Assembly: GCF_000364625.1 (NCBI RefSeq)
Contig: NZ_KB822611.1
Coordinates: 29,508 to 93,507, forward strand
DNA: 64,000 nt
DNA from: Pseudomonas thermotolerans DSM 14292
GTDB taxonomy: Bacteria; Pseudomonadota; Gammaproteobacteria; Pseudomonadales; Pseudomonadaceae
Direction of reading: 5' to 3'
Each line of letters begins with the position of its first letter. Position 1 is the stretch's first letter. The position numbers were made by a program, and so were the translations under genes. The notes below the pieces were generated by a model, which was not told where the DNA came from, did no database searches, and was given only the letters and a program-made list of their open reading frames with translations. Shown one piece after another: positions 26,794 to 35,872 of this stretch.

Positions 26794-27057
26794 ATGCTCA
26801 AGCAAGCCACCTTTCTGACCCTGAGCCTGCTCGCCACGTCGGCCATGGCCGACGGCAGCGATGGCCGCGACGACAGCGACCAGCTGCCACAACACCCCTA
26901 CCAGTACGGCATGCAACTGGACGTCCAGAAGGTCATCTCGGTGACCCCGCGCCCGCAGAGCTGCGACGTGGCGCCGGCCACCATGATCTACGTGGACAGC
27001 CACGGTGACACCCAGCGCCTGGATTACCTGGTGATGGGCGACTGCCTGGGTAGCTAA
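26794..27057 (+). CDS. DUF2790-type small secreted protein
   Basis: This 87-aa protein has a Sec signal (MLKQATFLTLSLLATSAMA), so the mature chain is about 68 residues and periplasmic or secreted. Motifs HPYQYGMQLDVQKVISV and QRLDYLVMGDCLG match the DUF2790 family common in Pseudomonas (recalled). Two Cys residues (SCDV, DCLG) may form a disulfide. AAGAGG precedes the ATG. Function unknown; it lies alone between pcaI and catA and need not belong to the pathway. Confidence 0.75.
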   Translation: MLKQATFLTLSLLATSAMADGSDGRDDSDQLPQHPYQYGMQLDVQKVISVTPRPQSCDVAPATMIYVDSHGDTQRLDYLVMGDCLGS

Positions 27058-27130
27058 GCCACCCTCACTCTGCGACCAGACGCATCCCCCAGGGACTCAC
27101 CGGCGGCACGTCCTGAACGACATTCACCGG

Positions 27131-27157
27131 GTCTGCCAAGCGCGGCGACTGGCAGAC
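27131..27157. other. Inverted repeat downstream of the DUF2790 gene
   Basis: GTCTGCCA (27131-27138) pairs with TGGCAGAC (27150-27157) across an 11-nt loop, 73 bp after the stop. It may end the DUF2790 transcript. No U-tract follows. I see no gene in 27058-27332. Confidence 0.35.
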
Positions 27158-27286
27158 CGCCTGCGCTCCAACCTATTGCTCCCCCCCTCGGCAGGCAGCC
27201 CCCGCCGTGCCCTTCACCGGGCCGGCGGGCGCCCTGCCCTTTTTGGCTTCCTCATGACATTCGCCGAAATCACATTCGCCGAAAAC

Positions 27287-27315
27287 GAAAGAGCCCCGGA
27301 AACCGGGGCTCTTTC
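27287..27315 (-). terminator. Rho-independent terminator of catBCA
   Basis: GAAAGAGCCCCGG and CCGGGGCTCTTTC form a 13-bp perfect stem with a 3-nt loop. On the minus strand it is followed by a T-rich stretch (TTTCGTTTT). It lies 18 bp beyond the catA stop. Confidence 0.92.
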
Positions 27316-27332
27316 GCGGCTTTCAGCTGGGC

Positions 27333-28277
27333 TCAGGCGCCCACGACCTGCAGTGCACGGGGACGGCGGCTGCGCTGCTCGTCTTCGGCGCTGCTGGCCT
27401 TCTGCAGCTGGAAGTTGAACTCCAGCTCGGCGAAGCGGCCCTTCACGCCACGCTTGGCGGCGGCTTCGGCATCCTCGATGAAGCGGATGTCGCCCACCAG
27501 GCCGTCGCGGGTGGCGTAGGCGAAGTCGTCCCACAGGTAACGGTCGCCGGCCAGGTTGATCTGGGTGGTCAGGTGCCGGTAGCCAGGCGCGGAGATGAAG
27601 AAGTGGATGTGCGCCGGGCGCTGGCCATGCCGGCCGAGCAGGTCCAGGCACTCCTGGGTCGGGCCCTGCGGGTCGCAGCCGTAGCCGGACGGCACGATGC
27701 TGCGGGCGCGGTAGCGACCTTCGGCATCGGTGATGATGCGGCGACGCAGGTTGTACTCGCTCTGGCTCTTGTCGAAGTAGGAGTAGTTGCCCTTGGTGTT
27801 GGCGTGCCACAGATCCACGGTGGCGCCGGCGATCGGCTTGCCGTCCAGATCCAGCACGCGGCCTTCCAGGAACATCACGGTGGCGACGTCCTCTTCGCTG
27901 CCGTCGTCCATGCGGGCCTCGCCTTCGGCGATGGGCGCGCCGGCCACGTACAGCGGACCTTCGATGGTGCGCGGGGTACCACCGGTACGACCCAGCTGCT
28001 CGTCCTTGGCGTCCTGCAGCAGGTCGAGGAAGTGCTCCAGGCCCAGGCCGGCGACCAGCAGGCCGGCTTCGCCGCGGGCGCCGAGACGGTTGATGTAGTC
28101 CACGGCGAACCAGAACTCGTCCTGGGTGATTTCCAGGTCCTCGATCAGCTTGGCGGTGTCCTGCAGGATGCGCAGCATGATGCGCTTCAGGCGCGGGCTG
28201 CCGTTGTCGTTGCCGAAACCGGCGGCTTCCTCGAAGAACTTCTGGATTTCAGCAGTGTGAGTGATTTTCACGGTCAT
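27333..28277 (-). CDS. catA: Catechol 1,2-dioxygenase
   Basis: This 314-aa intradiol dioxygenase has an N-terminal helical dimerisation domain and a catalytic domain with the iron ligands Tyr in GNYSYFDKSQ, Tyr in VPSGYGCDP, and two His in RPAHIHFFISAPGYRHL. LEGRVLDLDGKPIAGATVDLWHAN is the family signature. It opens catechol to cis,cis-muconate. It is last in catBCA. An AAGAACAA Crc-Hfq-type motif sits 16-24 bases before its ATG. Confidence 0.96.
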   Translation of the reverse strand: MTVKITHTAEIQKFFEEAAGFGNDNGSPRLKRIMLRILQDTAKLIEDLEITQDEFWFAVDYINRLGARGEAGLLVAGLGLEHFLDLLQDAKDEQLGRTGGTPRTIEGPLYVAGAPIAEGEARMDDGSEEDVATVMFLEGRVLDLDGKPIAGATVDLWHANTKGNYSYFDKSQSEYNLRRRIITDAEGRYRARSIVPSGYGCDPQGPTQECLDLLGRHGQRPAHIHFFISAPGYRHLTTQINLAGDRYLWDDFAYATRDGLVGDIRFIEDAEAAAKRGVKGRFAELEFNFQLQKASSAEDEQRSRRPRALQVVGA

Positions 28278-28293
28278 TGCGGGTTACCTCATC

Positions 28294-28301
28294 TTGTTCT
28301 T
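28294..28301 (-). promoter_or_regulatory. Crc-Hfq (CA) motif before catA
   Basis: The minus strand AAGAACAA matches AANAANAA, the Hfq/Crc target of Pseudomonas catabolite repression. It lies just upstream of the ATGAGGT ribosome site. Confidence 0.65.
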
Positions 28302-28332
28302 GTACAAGGGGTCTTGCGGGTTGCTTGCTTGA

Positions 28333-28623
28333 TCAGCGGTCATCGGCATGGATCGACGAGGGGTGGCGGCAGAGCCCGTCGATCTCGATGTCCATGTAGG
28401 GAAACAGCGGCAGCTGCATCAGGGTCTCGTGCAGCTCCTCGACGCTTGCCACGTCGAAAATGCTGTAGTTGGCGTACTGGCCGGCGATGCGCCACAGGTG
28501 GCGCCACTTGCCCTCGCGCTGCAGGCGCTGGGAGTACTCTTTCTCCTCGGCCTTGATCCTGTCGGCCAGCTGCGGGTCCATGTCGGCCGGCAGCTTCACG
28601 GTCATCTTCACGTGAAACAGCAT
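28333..28623 (-). CDS. catC: Muconolactone delta-isomerase
   Basis: This 96-aa protein has the CatC pattern: MLFHVKMTVKLPADMDPQLA and QREGKWRHLWRIAGQYANYS, ending LPLFPYMDIEIDGLCRHPSS. It isomerises muconolactone to beta-ketoadipate enol-lactone, the substrate of PcaD. It lies 12 bp after catB and 55 bp before catA. Confidence 0.95.
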   Translation of the reverse strand: MLFHVKMTVKLPADMDPQLADRIKAEEKEYSQRLQREGKWRHLWRIAGQYANYSIFDVASVEELHETLMQLPLFPYMDIEIDGLCRHPSSIHADDR

Positions 28624-28635
28624 GATTTCTTCCTC

Positions 28636-29757
28636 TTAACGGCGGGCGAAGCGCGCCAGGCGCTCCTCGTCCAAAGTCAGGCCGAGGCCGGGGGTGCGCG
28701 GCACGTGCAGCTGGAAGTCACGGTACTGCAGCGGCTCGGTAACGATTTCCTCGGTGAGCAGCAGCGGGCCGAACAGCTCGGTGGCCCAGGTCAGCTGCTT
28801 CAGGGTGATGAAGGCATGGGCGGAGGCCAGGGTGCCGACGCTGCCCTCCAGCATGGTGCCGCCGTACAGGGCGATGCCCGCCGCCTCGGCGATCTGCGCG
28901 GTGCGCAGCACGGCACGCGGGCCGCCGTTCTTGGCGATTTTCAGGGCGAACACGCTGGCGGCGCCGTCGGCGGCCAGGCTGAAGGCGTCCTCGACGCTCT
29001 CGATGGATTCGTCGGCCATGATCGGTGCCGGACTGCGCAGGTTCAGGCGGATCTGTCCGGCGCGGTTGATGCGCGAAATGGGCTGCTCGATCAGATCGAT
29101 GCCGTTCTCGCCGAGCACCTGGCAGCCACGGATGGCCTGGGATTCGTCCCAGTACTGGTTGACGTCGACCCGTACGCTGGCGCGGTCGCCCAGGGCCTTC
29201 TTGATCGCCACCACGTGGCGCAGATCCTGCTCCAGGGGGTTGGCGCCGATCTTCAGCTTGAAGATCCGGTGCCGGCGCGCTTCGAGCATCTGCTCGGCTT
29301 CGGCTATGTCCCGCGCGGTGTCGCCGCTGGCCAGGGTCCAGGCCACTTCCAGGCTGTCGCGCACGCGGCCGCCGAGCAGCTCGCTGACCGGCAGGCCGAG
29401 GCGCTTGCCCTGGGCGTCGAGCAGCGCGCTTTCCACCCCGGAGCGGGCGAAGGTGTTGCCCTTGATGGCCTTGTCCAGGCGGATCATCAGGGCGTTGATG
29501 TTGCTGGCATCCTGGCCGACCAGCAGGGGCGCGAAGTGAGCGTCCAGGTTGGCCTTGATGCTTTCCGGGCTCTCGTTGCCGTAGGCCAGGCCACCGATGG
29601 TGGTGGCTTCGCCGATGCCTTCGATGCCGTCGGAGCAGCGGATGCGCACGATCACCAGGGTCTGCTTCTGCATGGTGTGCATCGCCAGCTTGTGCGGGCG
29701 AATAGTCGGCAGGTCGACGATGATCGCTTCCAGGCGTTCGATCAGAGCTTGGCTCAT
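28636..29757 (-). CDS. catB: Muconate cycloisomerase
   Basis: This 373-aa enolase-superfamily enzyme starts at ATG 29757 (MSQALIERLEAIIVDLPTIR). Motifs are the lysine pair region RIFKLKIGAN, metal ligands RVDVNQYWDE, LIEQPI and MADESIESVEDA, and the C-terminal YGGTMLEGSVGTLASAHAF. It converts cis,cis-muconate to muconolactone. It is transcribed divergently from catR and heads catBCA. Confidence 0.96.
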   Translation of the reverse strand: MSQALIERLEAIIVDLPTIRPHKLAMHTMQKQTLVIVRIRCSDGIEGIGEATTIGGLAYGNESPESIKANLDAHFAPLLVGQDASNINALMIRLDKAIKGNTFARSGVESALLDAQGKRLGLPVSELLGGRVRDSLEVAWTLASGDTARDIAEAEQMLEARRHRIFKLKIGANPLEQDLRHVVAIKKALGDRASVRVDVNQYWDESQAIRGCQVLGENGIDLIEQPISRINRAGQIRLNLRSPAPIMADESIESVEDAFSLAADGAASVFALKIAKNGGPRAVLRTAQIAEAAGIALYGGTMLEGSVGTLASAHAFITLKQLTWATELFGPLLLTEEIVTEPLQYRDFQLHVPRTPGLGLTLDEERLARFARR

Positions 29758-29900
29758 TTCAGGTTCCGTTATCACGCAAGGGCTGTTGTGGCAGTGTTCG
29801 TTCCGCTGGCAGCGAACCGATACCTGCCAGGTCTTGTTTGTGCGTGAAAAGGATTGCCTTTCCGAGCTGCTGCAGTCCAATATCGATGAACTCTCATTCC

Positions 29901-29915
29901 ATACCCTGGAGGTAT
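29901..29915. promoter_or_regulatory. CatR binding site overlapping the catR ribosome site
   Basis: ATACCCTGGAGGTAT is a T-N11-A LysR-type dyad (ATACC/GGTAT arms) and matches the CatR site GACCTCCAGGGTAT as I recall it from P. putida. It sits 1-16 bp before the catR ATG and contains the catR Shine-Dalgarno GGAGG. Binding here should repress catR while serving as the upstream activating site of catBCA, about 145-160 bp from the catB start. Confidence 0.8.
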
Positions 29916-29916
29916 C

Positions 29917-30789
29917 ATGGAGCTCAGGCACCTGCGCTACTTCAAGGTGGTCGCGGAAACCCTCAACTTCACCCGCGCCGCGGAGCGCCTGCACATCGCC
30001 CAGCCGCCCCTGAGCCGGCAGATCCAACAGCTCGAGGAGCTTCTCGGAGTGCCCCTGCTGGAACGCGGCCGGCCACTGCGCCTGACCGAGGCCGGGCGCT
30101 TCTTCTACGAGCAGAGCGGCACCCTGCTGGAGCAGCTGAAGAACATCTGCGAGAACACCAGGCGCATCGGCCTCGGCCAGCGCCAGTGGCTGGGCATCGG
30201 CTTCGCTCCTTCGACCCTCTACGACGTGCTGCCCGAGCTGATCCGCCAGCTGCGCCGGGACAACGAGCTGGAACTGGGGCTGCAGGAGATGACCACCCTG
30301 CAGCAGGTGGAAGCGCTGAAAAGCGGGCGCATCGACATCGGCTTCGGGCGCATCCGCATCGAGGACCCGGCGATCCATCAGCAGGTGCTCAGCGAGGACC
30401 CGCTGGTGGCCGCCCTGCCCGCCGGCCATCCGCTGCTCGGCCAGCCGGTGGAGCTGGAGCGGCTGTCCGCCGAGCCCTTCGTGCTCTACCCGGCCAACCC
30501 GCGGCCCAGCTACGCCGATCACGTGCTGGCGCTGTTCGCCAACCGTGGTCTGAGCATCCGTGTGGCGCAGTGGGCCAACGAGCTGCAGACCGCCATCGGC
30601 CTGGTCGCCGCCGGCCTCGGCGTGGCCCTGGTGCCGGCCTCGGTGCAGCAGCAGCACCGCTCGGACATCGGCTACACGCGGGTGGTCGAAGCCGAGGCGG
30701 TATCGCCGATCATCCTCAGCCGCCGCCGCGGCGACGTCAGCGCCCTGGTGCAGCGCTGCCTGGAACTGATCGACCAGGCGCGGCGCTAG
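29917..30789 (+). CDS. catR: LysR-type activator of the cat operon
   Basis: This 290-aa LTTR has the N-terminal winged helix MELRHLRYFKVVAETLNFTR, AAERLHIAQPPLSRQIQQLE, and a C-terminal effector domain with LGIGFAPSTLYDVLPELIR and GLGVALVPASVQQ. CatR proteins activate catBCA with cis,cis-muconate. It is divergent from catB with the dyad above in between. BenM-type regulators are close relatives, but the position favours CatR. Confidence 0.92.
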   Translation: MELRHLRYFKVVAETLNFTRAAERLHIAQPPLSRQIQQLEELLGVPLLERGRPLRLTEAGRFFYEQSGTLLEQLKNICENTRRIGLGQRQWLGIGFAPSTLYDVLPELIRQLRRDNELELGLQEMTTLQQVEALKSGRIDIGFGRIRIEDPAIHQQVLSEDPLVAALPAGHPLLGQPVELERLSAEPFVLYPANPRPSYADHVLALFANRGLSIRVAQWANELQTAIGLVAAGLGVALVPASVQQQHRSDIGYTRVVEAEAVSPIILSRRRGDVSALVQRCLELIDQARR

Positions 30790-30810
30790 CCAGGGGCTCA
30801 GCGCCACAAC

Positions 30811-30851
30811 TTCCGCCGCACTGCCGGGCAGCGCCAGACAGTGCGGCGGAA
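30811..30851. terminator. Bidirectional terminator between catR and the porin gene
   Basis: TTCCGCCGCACTG (30811-30823) and CAGTGCGGCGGAA (30839-30851) form a 13-bp perfect inverted repeat with a 15-nt loop between two convergent genes. Confidence 0.75.
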
Positions 30852-30874
30852 ACGCCCCGCGACGGCCGTCCATC

Positions 30875-32134
30875 TCAGAACAGACTCCAGGTGTAGCTGA
30901 GGATCAGGCGGTTCTCGTCGATGTCGCTGCGGTAGTTGGAACGCGCGGCGACGTTGCGCAGGCGGATGCCCAGACCGCGCAGGGCGCCGCTCTGCACCAC
31001 GTAGGCGATGTCCAGGTCACGCTCGCGGTCCCTGCCCTCGTAGCCCAGACCGGTATCCACGTTGTCGCCGCGGATGTAGCGCAGCGTGCTGCTCAGTCCG
31101 GGCAGCCCCAGAGCGGCGAAGTCGTAGTCGTAGCGGACCTGCCAGGAGCGCTCGTCGGCCGAGGCGAATTCGAAGGTGGGCACCTCGTTGCCCAGCGGGG
31201 TGATGTTGGCGAACACCCGCGGGAAGGCCTGGTCGCCGTAGATGCCCTGGTAGCCCAGATGGAAGGCGTGCCCACCGCGGCGGGCCGAGAGCAGCGTGAA
31301 GAAGGCCCGGTTATCGATCTCGCCGAGACGCTCCTGGCCATCCTCCCTAGCGCTGTAGTAGCCCAGGTTGGCACCGAGCAGCCAGTCGCCCAGAGCCTGA
31401 CTGTGCTTGAGGCCGACGAAGCCCTGGGCGTAGATATCCTCCAGCTGGCCGTACCAGAGGCTCAGAGAGCTGCGCCCGGCGTTGAACTGGTAATCGCCGC
31501 CGACGTAGTTGAAGGCGTCGCTGCTGGCCTGACGTTGCGGCAGGTGGCCGAGCATGGCCAGCATGCGGTCGTCGCCTGCCTCGTTGCGCAGGCTGGTGGA
31601 AGTGAGATGCCCGGCCTGCAGGCTCAGGCCGTCAATTTCCCCGGAAGTGATGCCCAGGCCCTGGTAGCTGGGCGGCAGCAGGCGGATGTCGCTGAAGGTC
31701 AGTACCGGCAGGTTGGGCTGCAGCTCCCCCACTCTCAGCTCGGTCTTCGACAGGCGGGCCTTCAGGGTCAGCCCCAGGCGGCTGTATTCGTCGGCGGCGC
31801 GGCCATCGTCCTGCACCGGCAACAGGCCACTGTTGCCCCGTTCCGGGCTGCTGTCCAGCTTGATGCCCAGCAGGCCCAGGGCATCCACGCCGAAGCCCAG
31901 GGGGCCTGGCGTATAGCCGGACTTGAAGTTGAGGATGAACCCCTGGGCCCACTCCTCGGCCTTGGACTGCTGGCCGGCGCCGACGATGTCCGAATAGTCG
32001 CGGCTGAAGTAGTAGGTACGGGCCTGCAGGGTGGCGCTGGCGCCCTCGATTAGGCCTTCCCTGGCGAGGGCCGGAAACTGGGCTAGACCGGCGGTCAGCC
32101 CGACGGGAAGCAACACACAAGGTTTCTTTTTCAT
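30875..32134 (-). CDS. benF: OprD-family outer-membrane porin, probably for benzoate (BenF-like)
   Basis: This 419-aa protein starts at ATG 32134 with a Sec signal ([24 protein letters not shown]). The mature part has the OprD opening [16 protein letters not shown] and [20 protein letters not shown], followed by [14 protein letters not shown]. It ends with a beta strand and C-terminal Phe ([11 protein letters not shown]). OprD porins take up aromatic acids or basic amino acids. The place beside benE and benK suggests benzoate, so the symbol is by context. AACAACAA precedes the start. Confidence 0.88.
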   Translation of the reverse strand: MKKKPCVLLPVGLTAGLAQFPALAREGLIEGASATLQARTYYFSRDYSDIVGAGQQSKAEEWAQGFILNFKSGYTPGPLGFGVDALGLLGIKLDSSPERGNSGLLPVQDDGRAADEYSRLGLTLKARLSKTELRVGELQPNLPVLTFSDIRLLPPSYQGLGITSGEIDGLSLQAGHLTSTSLRNEAGDDRMLAMLGHLPQRQASSDAFNYVGGDYQFNAGRSSLSLWYGQLEDIYAQGFVGLKHSQALGDWLLGANLGYYSAREDGQERLGEIDNRAFFTLLSARRGGHAFHLGYQGIYGDQAFPRVFANITPLGNEVPTFEFASADERSWQVRYDYDFAALGLPGLSSTLRYIRGDNVDTGLGYEGRDRERDLDIAYVVQSGALRGLGIRLRNVAARSNYRSDIDENRLILSYTWSLF

Positions 32135-32144
32135 CACATCGCTC

Positions 32145-32152
32145 TTGTTGTT
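32145..32152 (-). promoter_or_regulatory. Crc-Hfq (CA) motif before the porin gene
   Basis: The minus strand AACAACAA matches AANAANAA, 11-18 bases before the porin ATG, next to the AAGAGCG ribosome site. Confidence 0.65.
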
Positions 32153-32246
32153 ATCGGGATAAAAAAGCCCCCGACGGCGCACCTCGGTGGCGCCGCGATA
32201 CCCGTCGGGAGTGGAAGCTCTCCGCTTGCGCAGAGAGGAGGCTCGG

Positions 32247-33464
32247 CTACTTGCTGGGATCTTCCTTGGCCGCCGCCCATCCCTGCGCGGCCGGCCGAGG
32301 CAGGCGCGCATGCAGCAGGGCATGGACAGCGAGCCCGAACACCAGCCCCCAGAAGGCCGCGGAGAGCCCCAGGAAGGACACCCCGGAGGCGGTGACCAGG
32401 AAGGTGAAGAGTCCGGCATCGCGCTCGCCCGGCTGGGCCACGCTGCGGCTCAGCGCCTCGCTGATGGCGCCGAACAGCGCCAGGCCGGCGAGCACGGCGA
32501 CCAGCTCGCCGGGGAAGGCGGCGAACAGCGACACCAGGGTGGCGCCGGCGATGCCGAAGATCAGATACAGCAGGCTTCCGGAAAGCGCCGCCACATAGCG
32601 GCGCTGCGGGTCCTCGTGGGCTTCGCGGCTGGTGCACAGGCTGGCGGTGACCGCCGCCAGGTTCAGGCCGTGGCAGCCGAAGGGGGCCAGCAGCGCGCTA
32701 CCCAAGGCGCTGGCGCTGACGATGGGGCTGGCCGGGGTCTGGTAGCCGGCGCTGCGCAGCACCGCCATGCCCGGCATGAACTGCCCGGTGAGCGCCACCA
32801 GAACCAGCGGCAGAGCCAGGTTGAGGCTGGCTGCCAGGCTGAACTCGGGAGTGATCCACTGCGGGCTGGCCAGCTCGAAGACCAGCGCCTCGCTGCGGAA
32901 TCCTCCGCTCCCCAGGGTCACCGCCAGGCCCGCCAGCAGCACCGCCATCACCGCATAGCGCGGCAGCAGCCGGCGCATGGCGACGTAGACAACGAACATC
33001 GCCAGCACCATCAGCGGCTGGGCCGGCAGCGACTGGAACACCCGGACGCCGAAACTGAACAGGATGCCGGCCTGCATACCCGCCGCGATGGATCCAGGCA
33101 GACGCGCGATGAGGCGGTCGAAGGCGCCGCTCAGGCCGATCGCCAGGAGGACCAGGCTGGCCACCAGGTAGGCGCCCACCGCCTGGTTCAGCCCCACTTC
33201 GGGGAGCAGGGAGACCAGCAGCGCCGAGCCGGGTATCGACCAGGCGATTACCACCGGCACCCGATAGCGCAGGCTGAGCAGCATGCCCAGCAGGGCGCTG
33301 CCGATGGAAATGGCCCAGACCCAGGAGGACAGCAGCTCGTGGGACAGGCCGGCGCTGTCCGCCGCTTGGAAGACGATCACCAGCGGACCGGCATAGGAAA
33401 TCAGCGTAGCGACCATTCCGGCGATCAGAGCAGAAAGGGAGCTATCGCGGAGCAAGGCTTTCAT
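32247..33464 (-). CDS. benE: Benzoate/H+ symporter BenE
   Basis: This protein of about 405 aa has 11-12 membrane segments and no large soluble domain. The start is ATG 33464 ([20 protein letters not shown]), which has GGGAG 6 bases upstream. Typical BenE blocks are [40 protein letters not shown] and [20 protein letters not shown]. It imports benzoate across the inner membrane and works in parallel with BenK. It lies between the porin gene and benK. Confidence 0.93.
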   Translation of the reverse strand: MKALLRDSSLSALIAGMVATLISYAGPLVIVFQAADSAGLSHELLSSWVWAISIGSALLGMLLSLRYRVPVVIAWSIPGSALLVSLLPEVGLNQAVGAYLVASLVLLAIGLSGAFDRLIARLPGSIAAGMQAGILFSFGVRVFQSLPAQPLMVLAMFVVYVAMRRLLPRYAVMAVLLAGLAVTLGSGGFRSEALVFELASPQWITPEFSLAASLNLALPLVLVALTGQFMPGMAVLRSAGYQTPASPIVSASALGSALLAPFGCHGLNLAAVTASLCTSREAHEDPQRRYVAALSGSLLYLIFGIAGATLVSLFAAFPGELVAVLAGLALFGAISEALSRSVAQPGERDAGLFTFLVTASGVSFLGLSAAFWGLVFGLAVHALLHARLPRPAAQGWAAAKEDPSK

Positions 33465-33558
33465 GGAATCTCCCGGGGCGCTGCCGGCCGGCAGCAGCCG
33501 GCGCACCTTTGCTGTTTATTCTTGGGGCGCCTGAAAAATCCGGCGCCTCCCCGCCCGC

Positions 33559-34899
33559 TCAGACCTGGGCAGTGGCCAGGCTGGCGGTCGCCGGGGCGCT
33601 GCGCTTGCTGCTGATGACGAACAGCAGCATGGCCAGGGCGGCGATCAGCCCGGGCAACGCGAAGGCCAGGAAGTTGAGTTGCAGCGGCAGCTCGATGCCC
33701 ATCAGCGCACCACCCAGCAGCGGGCCAACGATGGCGCCATTGCGGCCGATGCCCGAGGCCCAGCCGAGACCGGTGGAGCGGATCGATAGGCCGTACAGCT
33801 GAGCGGCGCCGGCGTAGAGCAGGATCTGGGTGCCGATGGTGGTGGCGCCGGCGACGAAGATCAGCAGGTAGAGCAGCGGCGCCGGGCTGTTGAAGCCGAG
33901 CAGACCGATCGAGATGGCGGCGGCGGCGAAGAAGGCCACTTTCACCCTGGTCAGGCCGAAGCGGTCGCCCAGCCAGCCGCCGAAGATGGCGCCGAACATC
34001 CCGCCGAAGTTCAGGGCGAGCAGGAAGGACAGGCTGGACCCCAGGCTGTAGCCGGCGTTGGCCATCAGCTTCGGCAGCCAGGAGCTCAGCGCATAGACCA
34101 TCAGCAGGCAGCAGAAGAAGGCCACCCAGAGGGCCAGGGTGCGCACCGCCAGTCCGCCGCGGAACAGCTCCAGCACCGAAACGCCGTGGCCCTGGGCGTC
34201 GGCGGCTTCCAATCGGTCGTCAGCGCCGATCGCCAGCTGCGGCGCGACCCGCTGCAGCAGTCCGCGGGCCTGGGCAATGCGGCCTTGACGCACCAAGAAG
34301 CCCACGGACTCCGGCAGGAAGCAGAGGATCACCGGCAACAGCAGCAGCGGCACGGCGGCGGCGAAGAACATCGCTTCCCAGCCGAAGCGCGGCAGCATAT
34401 AGATGCCTACCCCGGCGGACAGCATGCCGCCCAGGGAGTAGCCGCTGAACATCACCGCCACCAGGGTGCTGCGCAGGCGCTTGGGCGCATACTCGTTCAT
34501 CAGCGCCACCGCGTTGGGCATCAGCCCGCCGCAGCCGAGACCGGCGAGGAAGCGGCAGATGCCGAACTCGGTAGGGTTGCTGGTGAAACCGTTGACTATG
34601 GTCGCCCCGCTGAACAGTAGGAAGCACAGGGCGATGCCCTTCTTGCGGCCGATACGGTCGGCCAGGCTGCCGAACACCAGGGCACCGAACATCATGCCGA
34701 ACAGGGCATAGCTGCCCAGGGCGCCAGCCTCCAGCGGGCTCATGTTCCACTCCTTCATGATCACCGGGAGGACCACGCCGTAGATGAACAGGTCGTAGCC
34801 GTCGAAGACGAGCAGCAGTGCGCACAGGAGCATCACTATCCAGTGAAAGCCGCTGAAGCGCGCGTTGTCGATGACTTCATGTACGTCGATTTGTCGCAT
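33559..34899 (-). CDS. benK: Benzoate MFS transporter BenK
   Basis: This 446-aa protein starts at ATG 34899 (MRQIDVHEVIDNARFSGFHW). It is an aromatic acid:H+ symporter (AAHS) of 12 membrane segments, with the signature DGYDLFIYGVVLPVIMKEW and the loop GSLADRIGRKKGI. Its opening closely fits BenK/PcaK. A cytoplasmic loop lies near residues 200-230. AACAACAACAA precedes its ribosome site. Two hairpins (34930-34945 and 34972-35006) separate it from benD. Confidence 0.92.
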   Translation of the reverse strand: MRQIDVHEVIDNARFSGFHWIVMLLCALLLVFDGYDLFIYGVVLPVIMKEWNMSPLEAGALGSYALFGMMFGALVFGSLADRIGRKKGIALCFLLFSGATIVNGFTSNPTEFGICRFLAGLGCGGLMPNAVALMNEYAPKRLRSTLVAVMFSGYSLGGMLSAGVGIYMLPRFGWEAMFFAAAVPLLLLPVILCFLPESVGFLVRQGRIAQARGLLQRVAPQLAIGADDRLEAADAQGHGVSVLELFRGGLAVRTLALWVAFFCCLLMVYALSSWLPKLMANAGYSLGSSLSFLLALNFGGMFGAIFGGWLGDRFGLTRVKVAFFAAAAISIGLLGFNSPAPLLYLLIFVAGATTIGTQILLYAGAAQLYGLSIRSTGLGWASGIGRNGAIVGPLLGGALMGIELPLQLNFLAFALPGLIAALAMLLFVISSKRSAPATASLATAQV

Positions 34900-34911
34900 G
34901 GCAAGCACCTC

Positions 34912-34924
34912 TTGTTGTTGTTGT
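34912..34924 (-). promoter_or_regulatory. Crc-Hfq (CA) motif before benK
   Basis: The minus strand has four ACA-type repeats (AACAACAACAA), giving overlapping AANAANAA matches 13-25 bases before the ATG and adjoining AAGAGGTG. Confidence 0.72.
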
Positions 34925-34971
34925 ACGGGTCCCGCTGGCGCGGGATGCCTGGAGTTCGCAGACTTGGGGAG

Positions 34972-35006
34972 CCCGCCCGAGAGACGACGCACAGGGCTCG
35001 GGCGGG
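34972..35006 (-). other. Inverted repeat in the benD-benK spacer
   Basis: CCCGCCCGAG (34972-34981) pairs with CTCGGGCGGG (34997-35006), a 10-bp stem with a 15-nt loop. A second hairpin TCCCGC-TGGC-GCGGGA follows at 34930-34945. Neither has a U-tract, so they may slow or protect the mRNA end rather than fully terminate. Confidence 0.45.
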
Positions 35007-35024
35007 GTGAAGGCAGTCAGAGGA

Positions 35025-35801
35025 TCAGCCCAGGTCACCGCCCCCCACCGGCAGGGTCACGCCGGTGATGTAGGAGGCCTCGTCGGAAGCCAGGAAGAGA
35101 ATGGCGCCGACCTGTTCGTCGATGGTGCCGTAGCGCTTCATCAGGCTGCTGTCGACGGTCTGGTCGACGATCTGCTGGTACCAGACCTTCTCCTGTTCGC
35201 TCTGCTCATTGGGGTTGCGCGGAATGCGCCGCGGCGGCGCCTCGGTACCGCCCGGCGCGGTGGCGTTGACGCGGATGCCGCGCTGGGCGTTCTCGAAGGC
35301 CAGGCAGGCAGTGAGCGCATTGACGCCGCCCTTGGCCGCGCCATAGGGCACCCGGTTGATGCCGCGGGTGGCGACGGAGGAAACGTTGACGATGGCCCCG
35401 CCGCCTTGCTCCAGCATGTATGGCAGCGCGGCATGGCAGCACCACAGGGTGGGGAACAGCGAGCGACGCACCTCGGCCTCGATTTCCGGCTCGCGGTAGT
35501 GCTCGTAGGGCTTGGCCCAGATGGTCCCGCCGACGTTGTTGATCAGCACGTCTAGGCGGCCGAAGTGTTCCACGGCTCGGGCCATGGCCCGCTGGCAGTC
35601 GGCGTACTGCTCCAGGTCGGCGGTCAGGGCCAGCAGCGCGCCCTCCCTGCCCAGCTCGTCCTGCAGCTCGAAGACCAACTCGGAGCGGTCCACCGCCACC
35701 ACCTTGGCGCCCTCTTCCACCAGGCGTTCGGCGACCCGGCGGCCGATGCCCTGGGCTGCGCCGGTGACCAGCGCGACTTTATCGGCAAATCTCATCTTCA
35801 T
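35025..35801 (-). CDS. benD: Benzoate cis-diol dehydrogenase
   Basis: This 258-aa short-chain dehydrogenase starts at ATG 35801 (MKMRFADKVALVTGAAQGIG), with GAGG 6 bases upstream. The TGAAQGIG cofactor motif, NNVGG, and the catalytic Ser..Tyr-x-x-x-Lys (NVSSVATRGINRVPYGAAKG) are present. It oxidises the benzoate cis-diol to catechol with loss of CO2. A terminator-like hairpin lies in the 71-bp gap behind benC. Confidence 0.94.
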   Translation of the reverse strand: MKMRFADKVALVTGAAQGIGRRVAERLVEEGAKVVAVDRSELVFELQDELGREGALLALTADLEQYADCQRAMARAVEHFGRLDVLINNVGGTIWAKPYEHYREPEIEAEVRRSLFPTLWCCHAALPYMLEQGGGAIVNVSSVATRGINRVPYGAAKGGVNALTACLAFENAQRGIRVNATAPGGTEAPPRRIPRNPNEQSEQEKVWYQQIVDQTVDSSLMKRYGTIDEQVGAILFLASDEASYITGVTLPVGGGDLG

Positions 35802-35810
35802 CTCGACCTC

Positions 35811-35838
35811 AAAAAAGGAGGGCCGCCCGGGGCGGCCC
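35811..35838 (-). terminator. Terminator-like attenuator between benC and benD
   Basis: On the minus strand GGGCCGCC and GGCGGCCC (35831-35838 and 35820-35827) form an 8-bp GC stem with a 3-nt loop, followed by TCCTTTTTT. That is a full rho-independent terminator form inside the ben operon. The benD ribosome site GAGG directly follows the T-run. Confidence 0.7.
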
Positions 35839-35872
35839 GAGTTGAGGGAACATTCGAGTGGAACTCGAGGCC

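Noticed and set aside
28636-30873. A 745-codon open frame on - running from catB across catR
   Set aside because: Only the part up to ATG 29757 is CatB. The upstream half is antisense to catR, has low-information composition, and crosses the catB-catR promoter region.
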